From DATBDE01 sp036270095 (GTDB lineage: Bacteria > Actinomycetota > Thermoleophilia > Solirubrobacterales > Solirubrobacteraceae): DNA of 64,000 nucleotides. The position numbers were made by a program, and so were the translations under genes. Location of the stretch: the NCBI GenBank assembly GCA_036270095.1, contig DATBDE010000127.1, positions 1 through 64,000 on the forward strand, in the 5' to 3' direction. This document shows, in pieces, positions 24,325 through 33,047 of the stretch; position 1 is the first letter of the stretch, and every line of letters starts with the position of its first letter. The notes beneath the pieces were generated by a model. That model searched no databases and was not told the origin of the DNA. It saw only the letters and a list, made by a program, of their open reading frames with translations.

Positions 24325-25289
24325 TTGATCGCCACCGGGTTCACCGGCGCCCCCGTGCCGCCGACGATGTTCAGCGGGGCGGCGACGTAGAAGAACGTCC
24401 AGCGGTTGTCGGCGGCGCAGCTCTCGGCCAGCTCGTCCAGCCAGCAGATCTCGCTGAACAGCACGCCGAGGTTGCGCATGAGCGCCGCGTGCAGCGGCAG
24501 TACCACACCGGACTCGGCGTGCGACGTGACCTCGTTGGCGATGGTGTCGGTCGACAACGAGGCGATCTCGCGGTCGTGGAACCACTCGACGAGCTCGGGG
24601 CGGTAGGTCAGGCCGGGCTCGACGAACGTGTCGCCATAGAACGCCTCGGCGCCGTGCTCGTAGAACACGCGCAGCCACCCGGTGCGGATGACGAGGTTGT
24701 CGTGGGCCTCGATCGTGCAGCCCTGCGCCTTGGCCGCCGCCTCGAGGTCGCTGTGGTCGAACGTCTCACCGGACTCGAGCGAGTCCTTGCCGCGGTGGCG
24801 AGCCATGTCGATGAGCACGCCGCGGCCGACGACGCCGTGCTTGGCGATCTTCTCCACGCCGCACTTGGCCATGCCGCCGGTGGTGCTGTCGGCGTCGTGG
24901 CCGTTGTAGATCTCGTCGCCGTACCAGGTGTGCCCGAGGGCGTCGAACTGCGTCGAGCCCTGCAGGAACGCGGTGATGTAGTCGTCGGCGTACTCGAGGC
25001 CGCCGGGCAGCGGCTGGAGCTTGCCGGCCCGGTAGTGGCTCTTGTCCTGCGTCATGAGCTTCACGGCGCCCGAGCGCCCGGGCCATACCGGGTCGCCCTC
25101 CGGCGCCCCTATCGGCGCGCCGAGCGTGAACACCTCGCCGCTGCTCACCTCCTTGACCCCGCGGAGCACCTCCGCGCTGGTCAGGAAGTTCAGGGCGCCG
25201 ATCTCGTCGTCGCTACCCCACCGGCCCCAGTTGCGCGGGGCGTCGGCCAGCATGTCCTGAAGCGTCGCGGTCTGCGTCGCGTCGGCCAT
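24321..25289 (-). CDS. Cyclase family protein (kynurenine-formamidase-like fold)
   Basis: This 322-residue PF04199-type hydrolase has the metal-binding region QGSTQFDALGHTWYGD, equivalent to the family GTHxDxPxH. A further HRGKDSLESGETF segment and a C-terminal region with HAALMRNLGV follow. Such proteins hydrolyse formamides, cyclic imides or lactones. The ATG at 25289 has AGGAGCAGG just upstream and fits the family N-terminus better than an upstream start at 25334. It is translationally coupled to the acyl-CoA ligase, suggesting that the acid it releases is CoA-activated next. Confidence 0.85.
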   Translation of the reverse strand: MADATQTATLQDMLADAPRNWGRWGSDDEIGALNFLTSAEVLRGVKEVSSGEVFTLGAPIGAPEGDPVWPGRSGAVKLMTQDKSHYRAGKLQPLPGGLEYADDYITAFLQGSTQFDALGHTWYGDEIYNGHDADSTTGGMAKCGVEKIAKHGVVGRGVLIDMARHRGKDSLESGETFDHSDLEAAAKAQGCTIEAHDNLVIRTGWLRVFYEHGAEAFYGDTFVEPGLTYRPELVEWFHDREIASLSTDTIANEVTSHAESGVVLPLHAALMRNLGVLFSEICWLDELAESCAADNRWTFFYVAAPLNIVGGTGAPVNPVAIK

Positions 25290-25376
25290 GGTCCTGCTCC
25301 TCTCCTCGGGGGCTCTGCTCCGAACCTCCCCCACCGGTCGTCTACCACTGTGCGGGTGGCGGGAAACCGGCCCGCC

Positions 25377-26093
25377 TCAGCCCGGCGCCACCAGGCGGTC
25401 ACGCAGGCGCTCCAGCGTCGCTTCCGGCAGCCCCTGCGCGACCAGCCACGTCGCGGCCCCGCCCCGGTCCTCGAGGGCGTCCAGGAACGCCTCGATGGCC
25501 GCGGCGGGCGCGTCGACCAGGTCGGGCCGCTCGTCGAGAATGCGCCGGACCGCCTCGGCCTCGTCCTCGAAGCCGGGCGCGGCCTCGATCCGGCCCAGCA
25601 CGGCGGGCATGCGTGCGCGGGTGGCCGTGTAGTCGGCGATCACGGCCTCGCGCGGCGCGCCCACGGCGGAGAGCAGCACCGCCACGACCATCCCCGTCCG
25701 GTCCTTGCCCGCCGTGCAGTGCACCAGCGTCGGGCCGTCGCTGTCGGCCACCGCCGCGGCGATCGCGGCGAAGCTCGCACCGGCCCCGTCCAGCGTCGTG
25801 CGGTACAGCTCCTCGAGGCCGCCGTCGATGTCGCGGACGCGGGCGACGAGGGCCGGCACGCTCGCGGCCGCCCGGAGCGGGAGCGCGCGGACGTCGGCGC
25901 CCCGGGCCGCGAGGGGGTGGGGCTCGTCGGCCTCGCCCGCGGAGCGCAGGTCGATCACCGTGCACGGCGGCCAGGCGACGCCGGCCGGCGTCACGTCGCC
26001 GCTGCGCGGGGCGTCGGACCGGTACAGCGCCCCCACCCGGATGCGGCTCCCTCTCGCCACGGGGATGCCGCCGACGTCGCGGAAGTTCTCCAC
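25377..26093 (-). CDS. Tyrosine-protein/lipid phosphatase (PTP superfamily)
   Basis: This 238-residue phosphatase begins ENFRDVGGIPVARG and has the active-site loop VHCTAGKDRTG with catalytic Cys126 and Arg132, plus the general-acid region before it. The ENxRDxGG start and CTAGKDRTG loop are typical of the Y_phosphatase3 (MptpB/LipA-like) family, which often has phosphoinositide as well as phosphotyrosine activity. The GTG start lies just after GGAGGG. It is 6 bases downstream of a small lipoprotein gene on the same strand, so the two may be co-transcribed. Confidence 0.88.
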   Translation of the reverse strand: MENFRDVGGIPVARGSRIRVGALYRSDAPRSGDVTPAGVAWPPCTVIDLRSAGEADEPHPLAARGADVRALPLRAAASVPALVARVRDIDGGLEELYRTTLDGAGASFAAIAAAVADSDGPTLVHCTAGKDRTGMVVAVLLSAVGAPREAVIADYTATRARMPAVLGRIEAAPGFEDEAEAVRRILDERPDLVDAPAAAIEAFLDALEDRGGAATWLVAQGLPEATLERLRDRLVAPG

Positions 26094-26099
26094 GCCCTC

Positions 26100-26438
26100 C
26101 TACTGCCCGGGCCCGCGCGGGGCGCACTTGCCCGCGATCTTGAAGATGATCGTCTGCACGCGCTGGGGAACGTTGCCGCTGCCGTACAGCTTGTCGAACT
26201 CGGCCTTCCCGATCTTGGCCACGACGCCCTTCGCGATGCAGGCCGCCTGGGCTTCCGTGAAGCCGCGGTCGGTGACCAGGCTCTCGCGGAAGCGCTGGGG
26301 CTTGCTCGCCGTTGCGGTCGGGGTGGACGCCACCGACGTCGACGCGGGCGGGTTGTCCGTCGACGACGATGAACCCCCGCCGCAGGCCGCGAGTGCCACG
26401 GCCGTGAGGAGGACTGCAGGAACCGCAATGAGCTTCAT
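26100..26438 (-). CDS. Small Ser-rich lipoprotein of unknown function
   Basis: This 112-residue protein has an N-terminal signal (MKLIAVPAVLLTAVALAAC) with lipobox LAAC and a Ser/Thr/Pro linker. The short C-terminal domain (RFRESLVTDRGFTEAQAACIAKGVVAKIGK in two parts: FTEAQAACIAKG, GSGNVPQRVQ) contains two more cysteines that may form a disulfide. It resembles short actinobacterial secreted domains that begin with a Cys-containing helix, but I cannot name the family. Start chosen at MKLIAV rather than 21 bases upstream. It is divergent from a methyltransferase gene with only 19 bases between the starts. Confidence 0.72.
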   Translation of the reverse strand: MKLIAVPAVLLTAVALAACGGGSSSSTDNPPASTSVASTPTATASKPQRFRESLVTDRGFTEAQAACIAKGVVAKIGKAEFDKLYGSGNVPQRVQTIIFKIAGKCAPRGPGQ

Positions 26439-26457
26439 GTTGTCAACCTCCACTGTC

Positions 26458-27267
26458 ATGAATTCCGCGAGTCGCCGCGCTGGTCCTCCTACGCTCGATT
26501 GGGGCGTCGGTCACTACGAGCACACGGCCGCCCGGTTCCTGCCCGTCGCCGAGCGCGTCGTCGACCGCGCCGAGCTCGCCTCCGGCGAGCGGGTGCTCGA
26601 CGTGGGCACCGGCACCGGCAACGCGGCGCTGCTGGCCGCGGCGCGCGGCGCCACGGTCACCGGCGTGGACCCCGCCGAGCGCCTGCTGGACGTCGCGCGC
26701 GCCCACGCCGCCGAGCGTGACCTCGACGCGACGTTCGTGGCCGGCGAGGCGGCGGCGCTGCCCCTGCCCGACGCCGGCGCCGACGTCGTGCTGTCGGTGT
26801 TCGGCGTCATCTTCGCCCCCGACGCCGCCGCCGCCGCGGCCGAGCTGGCACGGGTGACCGCCCCCGGCGGGCGCATCGTCGTGACCGCATGGATCCCCAC
26901 GGGCGCGATCAGCACCATGTACCGCATCGCCCGCGAGACCGTACAGGGCGCCCTCGGCGCACCGGCCGGCCCGCCGCCCTTCGGTTGGCACGATCGCGAC
27001 GCCCTCGCCGGCCTGCTCGAGCCCCACGGGTTCACGGTCACGGCCGAGGAGCACGAGATCGCCTTCACCGACGCCTCGCCCGCCGCGTTCCTTGAGACCG
27101 AGCAGGCCCACCATCCGGCCGCCATAGCGGGCCGCGCGGTGCTCGAGCCACGCGGCGAGCATCCGGCCCTGGCCGAGCGCATGGTCGCCGTCCTCGAGGC
27201 CGCCAACGAGGATCCGGATGCGTTCCGCGTCACCAGCCGCTACATCGTCGCGGAGGCGCGCAGGTAG
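26458..27267 (+). CDS. Class I SAM-dependent methyltransferase
   Basis: This 269-residue methyltransferase has a motif I of LDVGTGTGNAALLAA, the acidic loop VTGVDPAERLL and the motif II region ADVVLSVFGVIFAPD. The fold is UbiE/Methyltransf_11-like with a C-terminal helical part. The substrate is unknown. The ATG at 26458 yields a short N-terminal tail before TLDWGVGHYEHTAARF, and the frame is open further upstream. It is divergent from the lipoprotein gene. Confidence 0.8.
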   Translation: MNSASRRAGPPTLDWGVGHYEHTAARFLPVAERVVDRAELASGERVLDVGTGTGNAALLAAARGATVTGVDPAERLLDVARAHAAERDLDATFVAGEAAALPLPDAGADVVLSVFGVIFAPDAAAAAAELARVTAPGGRIVVTAWIPTGAISTMYRIARETVQGALGAPAGPPPFGWHDRDALAGLLEPHGFTVTAEEHEIAFTDASPAAFLETEQAHHPAAIAGRAVLEPRGEHPALAERMVAVLEAANEDPDAFRVTSRYIVAEARR

Positions 27268-27289
27268 CACCGGGAACACAGTGGCGCGC

Positions 27290-27295
27290 TAGGTT
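27290..27295 (+). promoter_or_regulatory. -10 element TAGGTT for the CMD-family gene
   Basis: TAGGTT is followed by seven bases and then the ATG at 27303. This is the leaderless layout; no Shine-Dalgarno sequence is seen. Confidence 0.5.
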
Positions 27296-27302
27296 CCCCC
27301 TC

Positions 27303-27860
27303 ATGGCGCGCCTGCCCTACGTCGACCCCGCGACCGCCTCGCTCCCGGTGCGCGAGGCGCTCGAGGCCGTCCCCCCGCTGAACGTCTTCCGAACCATGGC
27401 GCACGCCGAGACGGCGTTCCGGGCGTGGCTGCGCTGGGGCGGCACGTTGCTGGGCGAGCTCGAGCTCGACCCCGCGCTGCGCGAGCTCGCGATCCTCTAT
27501 GTCTCGCGGCTGACGCCGCACGCGGAGTACGAGTGGGTCCAACACGTGCCGATCGCCCGCGCGGTCGGGGTCACCGACGCGCAGATCTCGGCGCTCGAGC
27601 ATGGCGACCCGGTGGCCGCAAGCTTCGGCCCGCTCGAGCACGCGGTGCTGCGCTTCACGCGCGAGGTCGTCCGCGACGCCCGCGCGTCCGACGAGGCCTT
27701 CGTCGCCGTGCGCGAGGCGCTCTCCCCCCGCGAGATCGTCGAGCTGCTGATGGTGATCGGCCAGTACATGATGCTCGCGCGGGTCATGGCCACCGTGGAG
27801 ATGGAGCTGGACGAGCCCGCCGGCACCGCGGTCCTCGACTCCTCAGACCGACGGAGCTGA
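27303..27860 (+). CDS. Carboxymuconolactone decarboxylase family protein
   Basis: This 185-residue all-helical protein of the CMD/AhpD superfamily contains the family segment RELAILYVSRLTPHAEYEWVQHV. The usual CxxC of AhpD-type peroxidase partners is absent, and Glu-x-x-x-His (EWVQH) takes its place, as in decarboxylase-like and uncharacterised members. Function is uncertain. It is 2 bases upstream of a Ser/Thr kinase gene and shares its transcript. Confidence 0.85.
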   Translation: MARLPYVDPATASLPVREALEAVPPLNVFRTMAHAETAFRAWLRWGGTLLGELELDPALRELAILYVSRLTPHAEYEWVQHVPIARAVGVTDAQISALEHGDPVAASFGPLEHAVLRFTREVVRDARASDEAFVAVREALSPREIVELLMVIGQYMMLARVMATVEMELDEPAGTAVLDSSDRRS

Positions 27861-27862
27861 CG

Positions 27863-28699
27863 GTGGAGGCGGGCGACTCCGAGCTCGCAACCGGGACGGT
27901 CATCGGGCCCTACCGCATCGAGGCTCTGGTGGGGGAGGGCGGCATGGGCAAGGTGTTCCGCGCCGTGCGCCAGGGCGAGACCGAGCCGGTGGCGCTGAAG
28001 GTCATGCGCAGCCGACTGTCCGGCGAGGAGGAGCCGCGCCGCCGCTTCCTGCGCGAGGCGCGCGCCGCCGGCGCGGTGCGCCACAAGCACCTCGTGCCGG
28101 TGATGGACGCCGGCGAGGCCGGCGACCGCCGCTACCTGGTCATGCCCTACGTCCCTGGCCGCAACCTCGACAACCGCTTGGCCGACGGGCCGCTGCCCGT
28201 GTCCGAGTTGGTGCAGATCCTGGCCGAGGTCGCGTCGGGCCTGGACGCCCTGCACCGTGCCGGCCTGGTCCACCGGGACGTCAAGGCCTCCAATGTCCTG
28301 CTCGACGAGCAGGGCTCGGCGGCGCTGACCGACTTCGGCCTGGCCAAGCGCGACGACTGGTCGCGCCTGACCAAGATGGGCCAGGTCATGGGCACGGTGG
28401 ACTACATCGCGCCCGAGCTGCTGCGCGGCGAGCAGGCCACCCCCGCCAGCGACCTCTACGCGCTCGGCTGCGTGACCTACGAGATGGTTGCCGGCCGCCC
28501 GCCGTTCGAGGGTGGCATGTTCGAGGTCGGGATGGCGCACCTCGAGAAACAGCCGCCCGACCCCACCGCCGGCCGCCCGGACGCGCCGCGGAGCCTCGGG
28601 CAGGCCGTGCAGCTGGCGCTGGAGAAGGACCCGCGGCGGCGCCCGCCCACCGCCACCGCGTTCGCGAACCTGGTCAGCGCGGCCGCCGCCGGCCGGTAG
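27863..28699 (+). CDS. Soluble Ser/Thr protein kinase (PknB-like catalytic domain)
   Basis: This 278-residue protein is essentially a bare kinase domain: glycine loop VGEGGMGKVF, Lys46 in VALKVM, catalytic HRDVKASN (137-144), DFG in LTDFGLAK, and APE as APELL. There is no transmembrane segment or sensor domain, unlike the two other kinases in this window. The GTG start lies 2 bases after the CMD gene. A DoxX-like gene and an FHA-domain gene follow in the same direction, and FHA domains bind phosphothreonine, so the FHA protein at 29057 is a likely substrate or partner. Confidence 0.92.
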   Translation: MEAGDSELATGTVIGPYRIEALVGEGGMGKVFRAVRQGETEPVALKVMRSRLSGEEEPRRRFLREARAAGAVRHKHLVPVMDAGEAGDRRYLVMPYVPGRNLDNRLADGPLPVSELVQILAEVASGLDALHRAGLVHRDVKASNVLLDEQGSAALTDFGLAKRDDWSRLTKMGQVMGTVDYIAPELLRGEQATPASDLYALGCVTYEMVAGRPPFEGGMFEVGMAHLEKQPPDPTAGRPDAPRSLGQAVQLALEKDPRRRPPTATAFANLVSAAAAGR

Positions 28700-28702
28700 G
28701 GT
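28697..28702 (+). promoter_or_regulatory. -10 element TAGGGT overlapping the kinase stop codon
   Basis: TAGGGT lies 7 bases before the GTG at 28710 and contains the kinase stop codon TAG. The DoxX/FHA pair may therefore have an extra internal leaderless promoter. Confidence 0.45.
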
Positions 28703-28709
28703 CCCGGCC

Positions 28710-29060
28710 GTGGGCGCGCGGATCGGGACGGCGGTGTTCTGGCTCGTGGCCGGGACCATGCACTTCGTCGTGCCGCGGGCCTACGAGGCGATCGTGCCGC
28801 CGCCCCTGCGGCCCTACAAGCGCGAGGTCGTGCAGCTCAGCGGCGCGGCCGAGCTCGTGGGTGGGCTCGGCGTCATCCCAGCGCGCACGCGCCGCGCGGC
28901 GCGCTGGTGGCTGCTGGCCACCCTATTGGCCGTCTACCCGGCCAACATCTGGATGGCGCTGCGGCCCGAGCGCTTTCGCAACATCCCCGCCCCGGCGCTG
29001 TGGGCGCGCCTGCCGGCGCAGTTCCTCTTCGCCTGGCTGACCTGGCGCGGGACCGAGTGA
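28710..29060 (+). CDS. DoxX-like small membrane protein
   Basis: This 116-residue protein has about four hydrophobic helices with the DoxX/DUF-like pattern VAGTMHFVVPRAYEAIVPP and AAELVGGLGVIP. Family members are small integral membrane proteins linked to redox or thiol stress, with no clear catalytic residues. The GTG start is 7 bases after TAGGGT. Its stop overlaps the FHA gene start (GTGA), so they are translationally coupled. Confidence 0.82.
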   Translation: MGARIGTAVFWLVAGTMHFVVPRAYEAIVPPPLRPYKREVVQLSGAAELVGGLGVIPARTRRAARWWLLATLLAVYPANIWMALRPERFRNIPAPALWARLPAQFLFAWLTWRGTE

Positions 29061-29557
29061 GCGGCGAGCTCGAGATCGTCACCGGGCCGCTTGCGGGTCG
29101 CCGCCTCCCGCTGCGCGGCGAGGTCACGGTCGGGCGCGCCGACACCGACCTCGAGCTCAACGACGCCGAGGTCTCGCGCGCCCACGCCGTGCTGCGGGCA
29201 CAGCCCGACGGCACGGTGGAGGTGGAGGACCTCGGCTCGACCAACGGCACCTACATCGATGACGTGCCGGTCATTGGCCCGGCTCTGCTCGGCCCCGGCC
29301 AGCAGTTGCGCATCGGCTCCACCGTGCTGCGCCTGGGCGGGGTGGCGGTCACGGCCGCGCACGCCGCCCCGCCGACGGTCGAGGAGCCCGCGCCCGCGCC
29401 CGCCGCGGACCCGCCGCGCCAGGCCTTCGCTGTTCCCACCGTGCGCCGGCGCCACGGCGAGCGCTCGGCGGCGCTGCTGATGGGCCCCACCGTCCTGACC
29501 TTCGTGACGATCGCGCTGACCGCGATCGCGCTGCTCGTCTACTTCGTGGCCAGGTAG
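29057..29557 (+). CDS. FHA-domain protein with C-terminal membrane anchor
   Basis: This 166-residue protein has a forkhead-associated domain (about residues 3-95; VGRADTDLELN, SRAHAVL, EDLGSTNGTYID), an Ala/Pro linker and one C-terminal helix (VLTFVTIALTAIALLVYFVA). The FHA residues Gly-Arg, Ser-x-x-His and Asn-Gly that read phosphothreonine are all present. It is encoded with a soluble Ser/Thr kinase and could recruit phosphorylated partners to the membrane. Its 3' end overlaps that of a similar FHA-TM gene on the opposite strand. Confidence 0.88.
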   Translation: MSGELEIVTGPLAGRRLPLRGEVTVGRADTDLELNDAEVSRAHAVLRAQPDGTVEVEDLGSTNGTYIDDVPVIGPALLGPGQQLRIGSTVLRLGGVAVTAAHAAPPTVEEPAPAPAADPPRQAFAVPTVRRRHGERSAALLMGPTVLTFVTIALTAIALLVYFVAR

Positions 29558-30048
29558 ATGAGCACCGCGAAAAGCACGAGGACGACGATGGCCAGCGGTG
29601 CCAGCCGGGCCTGCGCCTTGACCCGGGTGTCCGAGTAGCGGCCGAGCAGCTGCTGGGCCTGCGGCCGGGGCGGCGCGACGTACGTGGGCTCGCGCTGCGG
29701 CACGGCCAGCGCCGGCGGGACCGGGCGCACGACCGATGGGCGGGTGGCGAGCTCGGCGTCGGTACGCAGCTCGAGCACGGTGGTGCCCAGGAGCACGTCG
29801 TCGCCGGGCAGGGCGGTGACCGGCGCGTGGATCTCCTCGCGGTTGACGAAGGTGCCGTTGCGCGAGTCGAGGTCCTCGACCACGGCCCCGCCGGCCTGCG
29901 GGGTGATGCGGGCGTGCTGGCGCGAGACGCGCTCGTCGTCCAGCACGACGTCGGCCGCGGCGTCGCGGCCCACGACCACGGCGCGCTCGAGCGGCAGCTG
30001 GCGCCCGGCGCCCGGCCCCTCCACGATCTCGAGCAGCAGCCGCGCCAT
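29539..30048 (-). CDS. FHA-domain protein with C-terminal membrane anchor (second copy)
   Basis: This 169-residue protein has the same architecture as the gene at 29057: FHA domain (VVGRDAAADVVLDD, SRQHARI, EDLDSRNGTFVN), proline-rich linker and a single C-terminal helix (LAPLAIVVLVLFAVLIYLA). It directly follows the membrane kinase at 30048 (the start and stop share a base). It is therefore the likely phospho-reader of that kinase, just as the first copy belongs with the soluble kinase. The two FHA genes converge and overlap by 19 bases. Confidence 0.88.
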   Translation of the reverse strand: MARLLLEIVEGPGAGRQLPLERAVVVGRDAAADVVLDDERVSRQHARITPQAGGAVVEDLDSRNGTFVNREEIHAPVTALPGDDVLLGTTVLELRTDAELATRPSVVRPVPPALAVPQREPTYVAPPRPQAQQLLGRYSDTRVKAQARLAPLAIVVLVLFAVLIYLATK

Positions 30049-31667
30049 CAGCCCGCCTGGATCGCGATCGCGTCGATCTTCAGCTGCTGGCCCACGCGGC
30101 TCATGTGGAAGCCGATCGAGCCCTCGCTCGGGGAGGTCCCGGCGTTGTCGATCGTGTAGCTGGCCGAGGCCGAGGCGTCGTCGCTGCCGGGCTTGATGTC
30201 GAGGATGTTCAGGTGGTAGACCGAGTTGGGGAACTGGTTGAACTGCTGGCGGTACTCGGCCAGCGCGGCGTCGAGGCTCTTGGTCGGAGCGTTGCCGTTC
30301 TTGCGCGTGAAGGTGGGCGCGAACAGCCGGCGCAGCTGGGCGGTGTCGTGGTCGGTGTAGGCGGTCTCGTAGGTGCGCAGCAGCGTCCGCGCCTCAGCGC
30401 TGGAGACGCGCGTGGGCCCGGTGTCGGTGCTGGGTGGGTTCGTGTCGACCGTGCTCGGCGGGCCCAGGCCGCCCACGTCGGTCTTGGCGCTCGTCGTCGA
30501 CGAGCCCGACGAGAAGGCGCCGGTGGCAGCCAGGACGCCGGCAACGATGCCGAGCAGGAGGACCACGCCGACGACGGCGAGCACGCCCACGAGGCCGCCG
30601 CGGCCCTTCTTGGCCGGGCGCGCCGCCGGCGGGGGCTGTTGGGGCGGCGGCATCGGCGCCCGCGGCGAAGGCTGCTGCGGCGGCGGGGGTGGCGGCGCGT
30701 CCAGGGGCGCGGTCCGCGCCGGCGTGGTCGCGGCGTCGCCCGGCGCCTCCTGCGGCGTGGGCAGCGTCGGGGCGGGCGGGCCGCCCTCGGGCGCCGCCGC
30801 CCCTACGGCCACCATGCGCTCGGGCGCGTCGGGCCGGCGGCCGCGGGCGGCGGCGTAGGCGGCGCGGCCGAGGTCGCCGGCGGACTGGAAGCGCTCGGCG
30901 GGGTCCTTGGCCATGGCGCGCAGCACAACCGCGTCGAGCTCGGGCGTCAGGCCCGGCACCACGGTCGAGGGCGCGGGCGGCGCGTCGTTGATGTGCCCCC
31001 ACATCTTCGCCACGTCGGAGTCGCGCTCGAACGGCACGTGGCCGGTGAGCGCGTGCGCCAGCACGCCGCCCAGCGCGTAGACGTCCGAGCGCGCATCGAC
31101 CTTCTCGCCGCGGATCTGCTCGGGGGCGATGTAGTCGAGCGTGCCCACCCACTGGCCGGTCTGGGTCAGGCCGCCGGCGCTCTCCACCCGCTTGGTCAGG
31201 CCGAAGTCGGTCAGGTAGGCGTGCTCGCGCCCGCGGCGCTCGCCGAGCAGGATGTTCGCCGGCTTGACGTCGCGGTGGACCAACCCCATGGCGTGGGCGG
31301 CGTCGAGCGCGTCGGCGACCTGGGCGATGATCTCGGCCGCGCGGACCGGGTCCAGGCGCCCGTGGCTCTCGATCTCCTGGCGCAGGTCCGAGCCCTCGAC
31401 CCAGCGCATCGTGATGTAGAGCCGGCGGTCGTCCTCGCCCGCCTCGTAGACGTCGACCACGTTGGGGTGGTCGATGTTCGCGGCCAGGCGCGACTCCTGC
31501 TGGAACCGGGCCCGGAATCCGGGGTCGGAGGCCAGCGCAGGCGTCAGCAGCTTGAGGGCCACGCGGCGGTCCAGGGCGATCTGGTTGGCCCGATAGACCA
31601 CGCCCATGCCGCCGCGGCCTGCTTCCTCTTCGATGCGGTAGCCGGCGAAGACCGTCCCCGGATCCAT
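30048..31667 (-). CDS. Membrane Ser/Thr kinase with extracytoplasmic NTF2-like domain
   Basis: This 539-residue protein has an N-terminal PknB-type kinase (Lys39 in VALKLL; HRDVKPAN from 131; LTDFGLTK; APEQI). A proline-rich juxtamembrane region follows (about 285-350) and one membrane helix (about 355-380). The external domain of about 125 residues (SSAEARTLLRTYETAYTDHD... ending VGQQLKIDAIAIQAG) looks NTF2/SnoaL-like instead of PASTA-like, so it probably senses a small ligand or peptide instead of muropeptides. The start is set at MDPGTVFAGYRIE, 57 bases inside the longest open frame. It is encoded with an FHA-TM protein. Confidence 0.92.
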   Translation of the reverse strand: MDPGTVFAGYRIEEEAGRGGMGVVYRANQIALDRRVALKLLTPALASDPGFRARFQQESRLAANIDHPNVVDVYEAGEDDRRLYITMRWVEGSDLRQEIESHGRLDPVRAAEIIAQVADALDAAHAMGLVHRDVKPANILLGERRGREHAYLTDFGLTKRVESAGGLTQTGQWVGTLDYIAPEQIRGEKVDARSDVYALGGVLAHALTGHVPFERDSDVAKMWGHINDAPPAPSTVVPGLTPELDAVVLRAMAKDPAERFQSAGDLGRAAYAAARGRRPDAPERMVAVGAAAPEGGPPAPTLPTPQEAPGDAATTPARTAPLDAPPPPPPQQPSPRAPMPPPQQPPPAARPAKKGRGGLVGVLAVVGVVLLLGIVAGVLAATGAFSSGSSTTSAKTDVGGLGPPSTVDTNPPSTDTGPTRVSSAEARTLLRTYETAYTDHDTAQLRRLFAPTFTRKNGNAPTKSLDAALAEYRQQFNQFPNSVYHLNILDIKPGSDDASASASYTIDNAGTSPSEGSIGFHMSRVGQQLKIDAIAIQAG

Positions 31668-31692
31668 GGCGCAAGGTATACCTACGCGCGCC

Positions 31693-33045
31693 GTGCCCGC
31701 GCAGCCGCCACGTGACTCGACCATCGCCGTCGTGGGCGACGGCTTCGGGTCCCTGATCGTCTATGCGACCGCTGTCTACCTGGGGTTTGCACCCGAGGAG
31801 ATCACGATCTACGGCCCCAGCCCGAGCCCGGTCGGCACCTACCAGCAGTTCGCCTACAACCTCGGCCAGACCGTCCTGCGGTCCGAATCGGAGTCGCACT
31901 TCCTGCCCGCGGACTGGCCCACGTTCGCGCAGCTCGACGCCTGGTCGCACCGCCATCTCGGGCCGCTCCTACGCTCGATCCGCCGCCGCTACAACCCCGG
32001 CGTGGCCGAGATCCTCACCGAGGCGGTCACGGTTGCCCGCGACCTGGGTTGGGACGACCAGCGCGTGCCCCTGCGGGTGGGCTGGTTGCAGCGCGAGGAC
32101 GGGCCGCCCGCCCACTTCGTGCTCTACGACGCCGACGCCGGCTACCTGGGGCGGGCCAAGCACGTCATGCTCGCGCTCGGGCACGGGCCGCTGCAGTTCC
32201 CGCCGCCGCTGGCGGCCGCGCGCGAGCGCGATCCGACCATGCGCGAGCGCATCGTGCAGGCCTACGAGCCCAAGCTCTACGACGGCTCCGGGCGCTACCT
32301 GGTCATCGGGACCGGGATCGCGTCGGTCAACGAGTGGGCCAACGCCCTGGACGCGGGGGCCAAGGTCATCGCCCTGCGCCGCAACCCGCAGCCCGACGAG
32401 CAGGACCTCAACGTCCCCCGCTGCCTGTTCGAATCCCAGGGCGTGGACGCCTTCCAGGAGCTGTCGCTGGACGAGCGCATCAACTTCCTCGGGCGCACGC
32501 TGCGGGGAACGGCGCCCAGCCGCCGGAGCTGGCGCGAGCGCGTGCAGCGCGGCCGCCAGGAGGGGCGCTTCGACGAGCTCCTGGGCGAGATCGACGCCGT
32601 GCGCCCCGGCCCGGCCGGCCTGCGCGTGCACGTCGAGAGCGACCACGGCCCCGACGCGGGCTGGCTCGACGTCACCGGCGTCGTCTGCGGCACGGGGTTC
32701 GTGAAGTCGGTGCTGGCGCTGGCGGTGATCCGGCGCCTGATCGACACCTACGGGCTGCCGGTGGAGGGCGCGCGCATCCCGCTCGCGCCCAACTGCGGCG
32801 TGCCGGGGCTGGACCGGCCCGACTCGCGCCTGGCCGCCATGGGCCTGCTCGCCAACAACGTGATCCCGCACGGCGACACGATCGCCGGGCTCAAGTACGT
32901 GGGCCGACGCTTCGTGGCCGACTGCGCCCGCGCCGAGCGGCTGCGCGAGCGGCCGTTCTTCGGGCGCCTGGGCATGCAGCTGTCGCTGGCCGGCCGCAGC
33001 GCCGACGCCATCCGCCGGGTGCGCATGACGGAGCAGCTGGCCTAG
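31693..33045 (+). CDS. FAD/NAD(P)-binding oxidoreductase-like protein
   Basis: This protein of about 450 residues has two dinucleotide-binding folds, VVGDGFGSLIVYATAV near the N-terminus and YLVIGTGIASVNEW in the middle. It resembles lysine/ornithine N-monooxygenase-like flavoproteins, but I cannot assign a substrate. The longest frame begins at an ATG (31666) that overlaps the divergent kinase ATG within CATG. The GTG at 31693, 10 bases after TATACC, leaves room for a promoter and still keeps the FAD motif, so I prefer it. A four-helix membrane protein follows after 2 bases. Confidence 0.75.
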   Translation: MPAQPPRDSTIAVVGDGFGSLIVYATAVYLGFAPEEITIYGPSPSPVGTYQQFAYNLGQTVLRSESESHFLPADWPTFAQLDAWSHRHLGPLLRSIRRRYNPGVAEILTEAVTVARDLGWDDQRVPLRVGWLQREDGPPAHFVLYDADAGYLGRAKHVMLALGHGPLQFPPPLAAARERDPTMRERIVQAYEPKLYDGSGRYLVIGTGIASVNEWANALDAGAKVIALRRNPQPDEQDLNVPRCLFESQGVDAFQELSLDERINFLGRTLRGTAPSRRSWRERVQRGRQEGRFDELLGEIDAVRPGPAGLRVHVESDHGPDAGWLDVTGVVCGTGFVKSVLALAVIRRLIDTYGLPVEGARIPLAPNCGVPGLDRPDSRLAAMGLLANNVIPHGDTIAGLKYVGRRFVADCARAERLRERPFFGRLGMQLSLAGRSADAIRRVRMTEQLA

Positions 33046-33047
33046 CC

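Noticed and set aside
30105..31715. Plus-strand frame of 536 codons opposite the NTF2-like kinase
   Set aside because: Antisense shadow; the minus strand carries all kinase motifs.
32429..32445. GTTCGAATCCC, resembling a tRNA T-loop
   Set aside because: Lies inside the flavoprotein coding frame (CLFESQG) and no acceptor or anticodon stems flank it.
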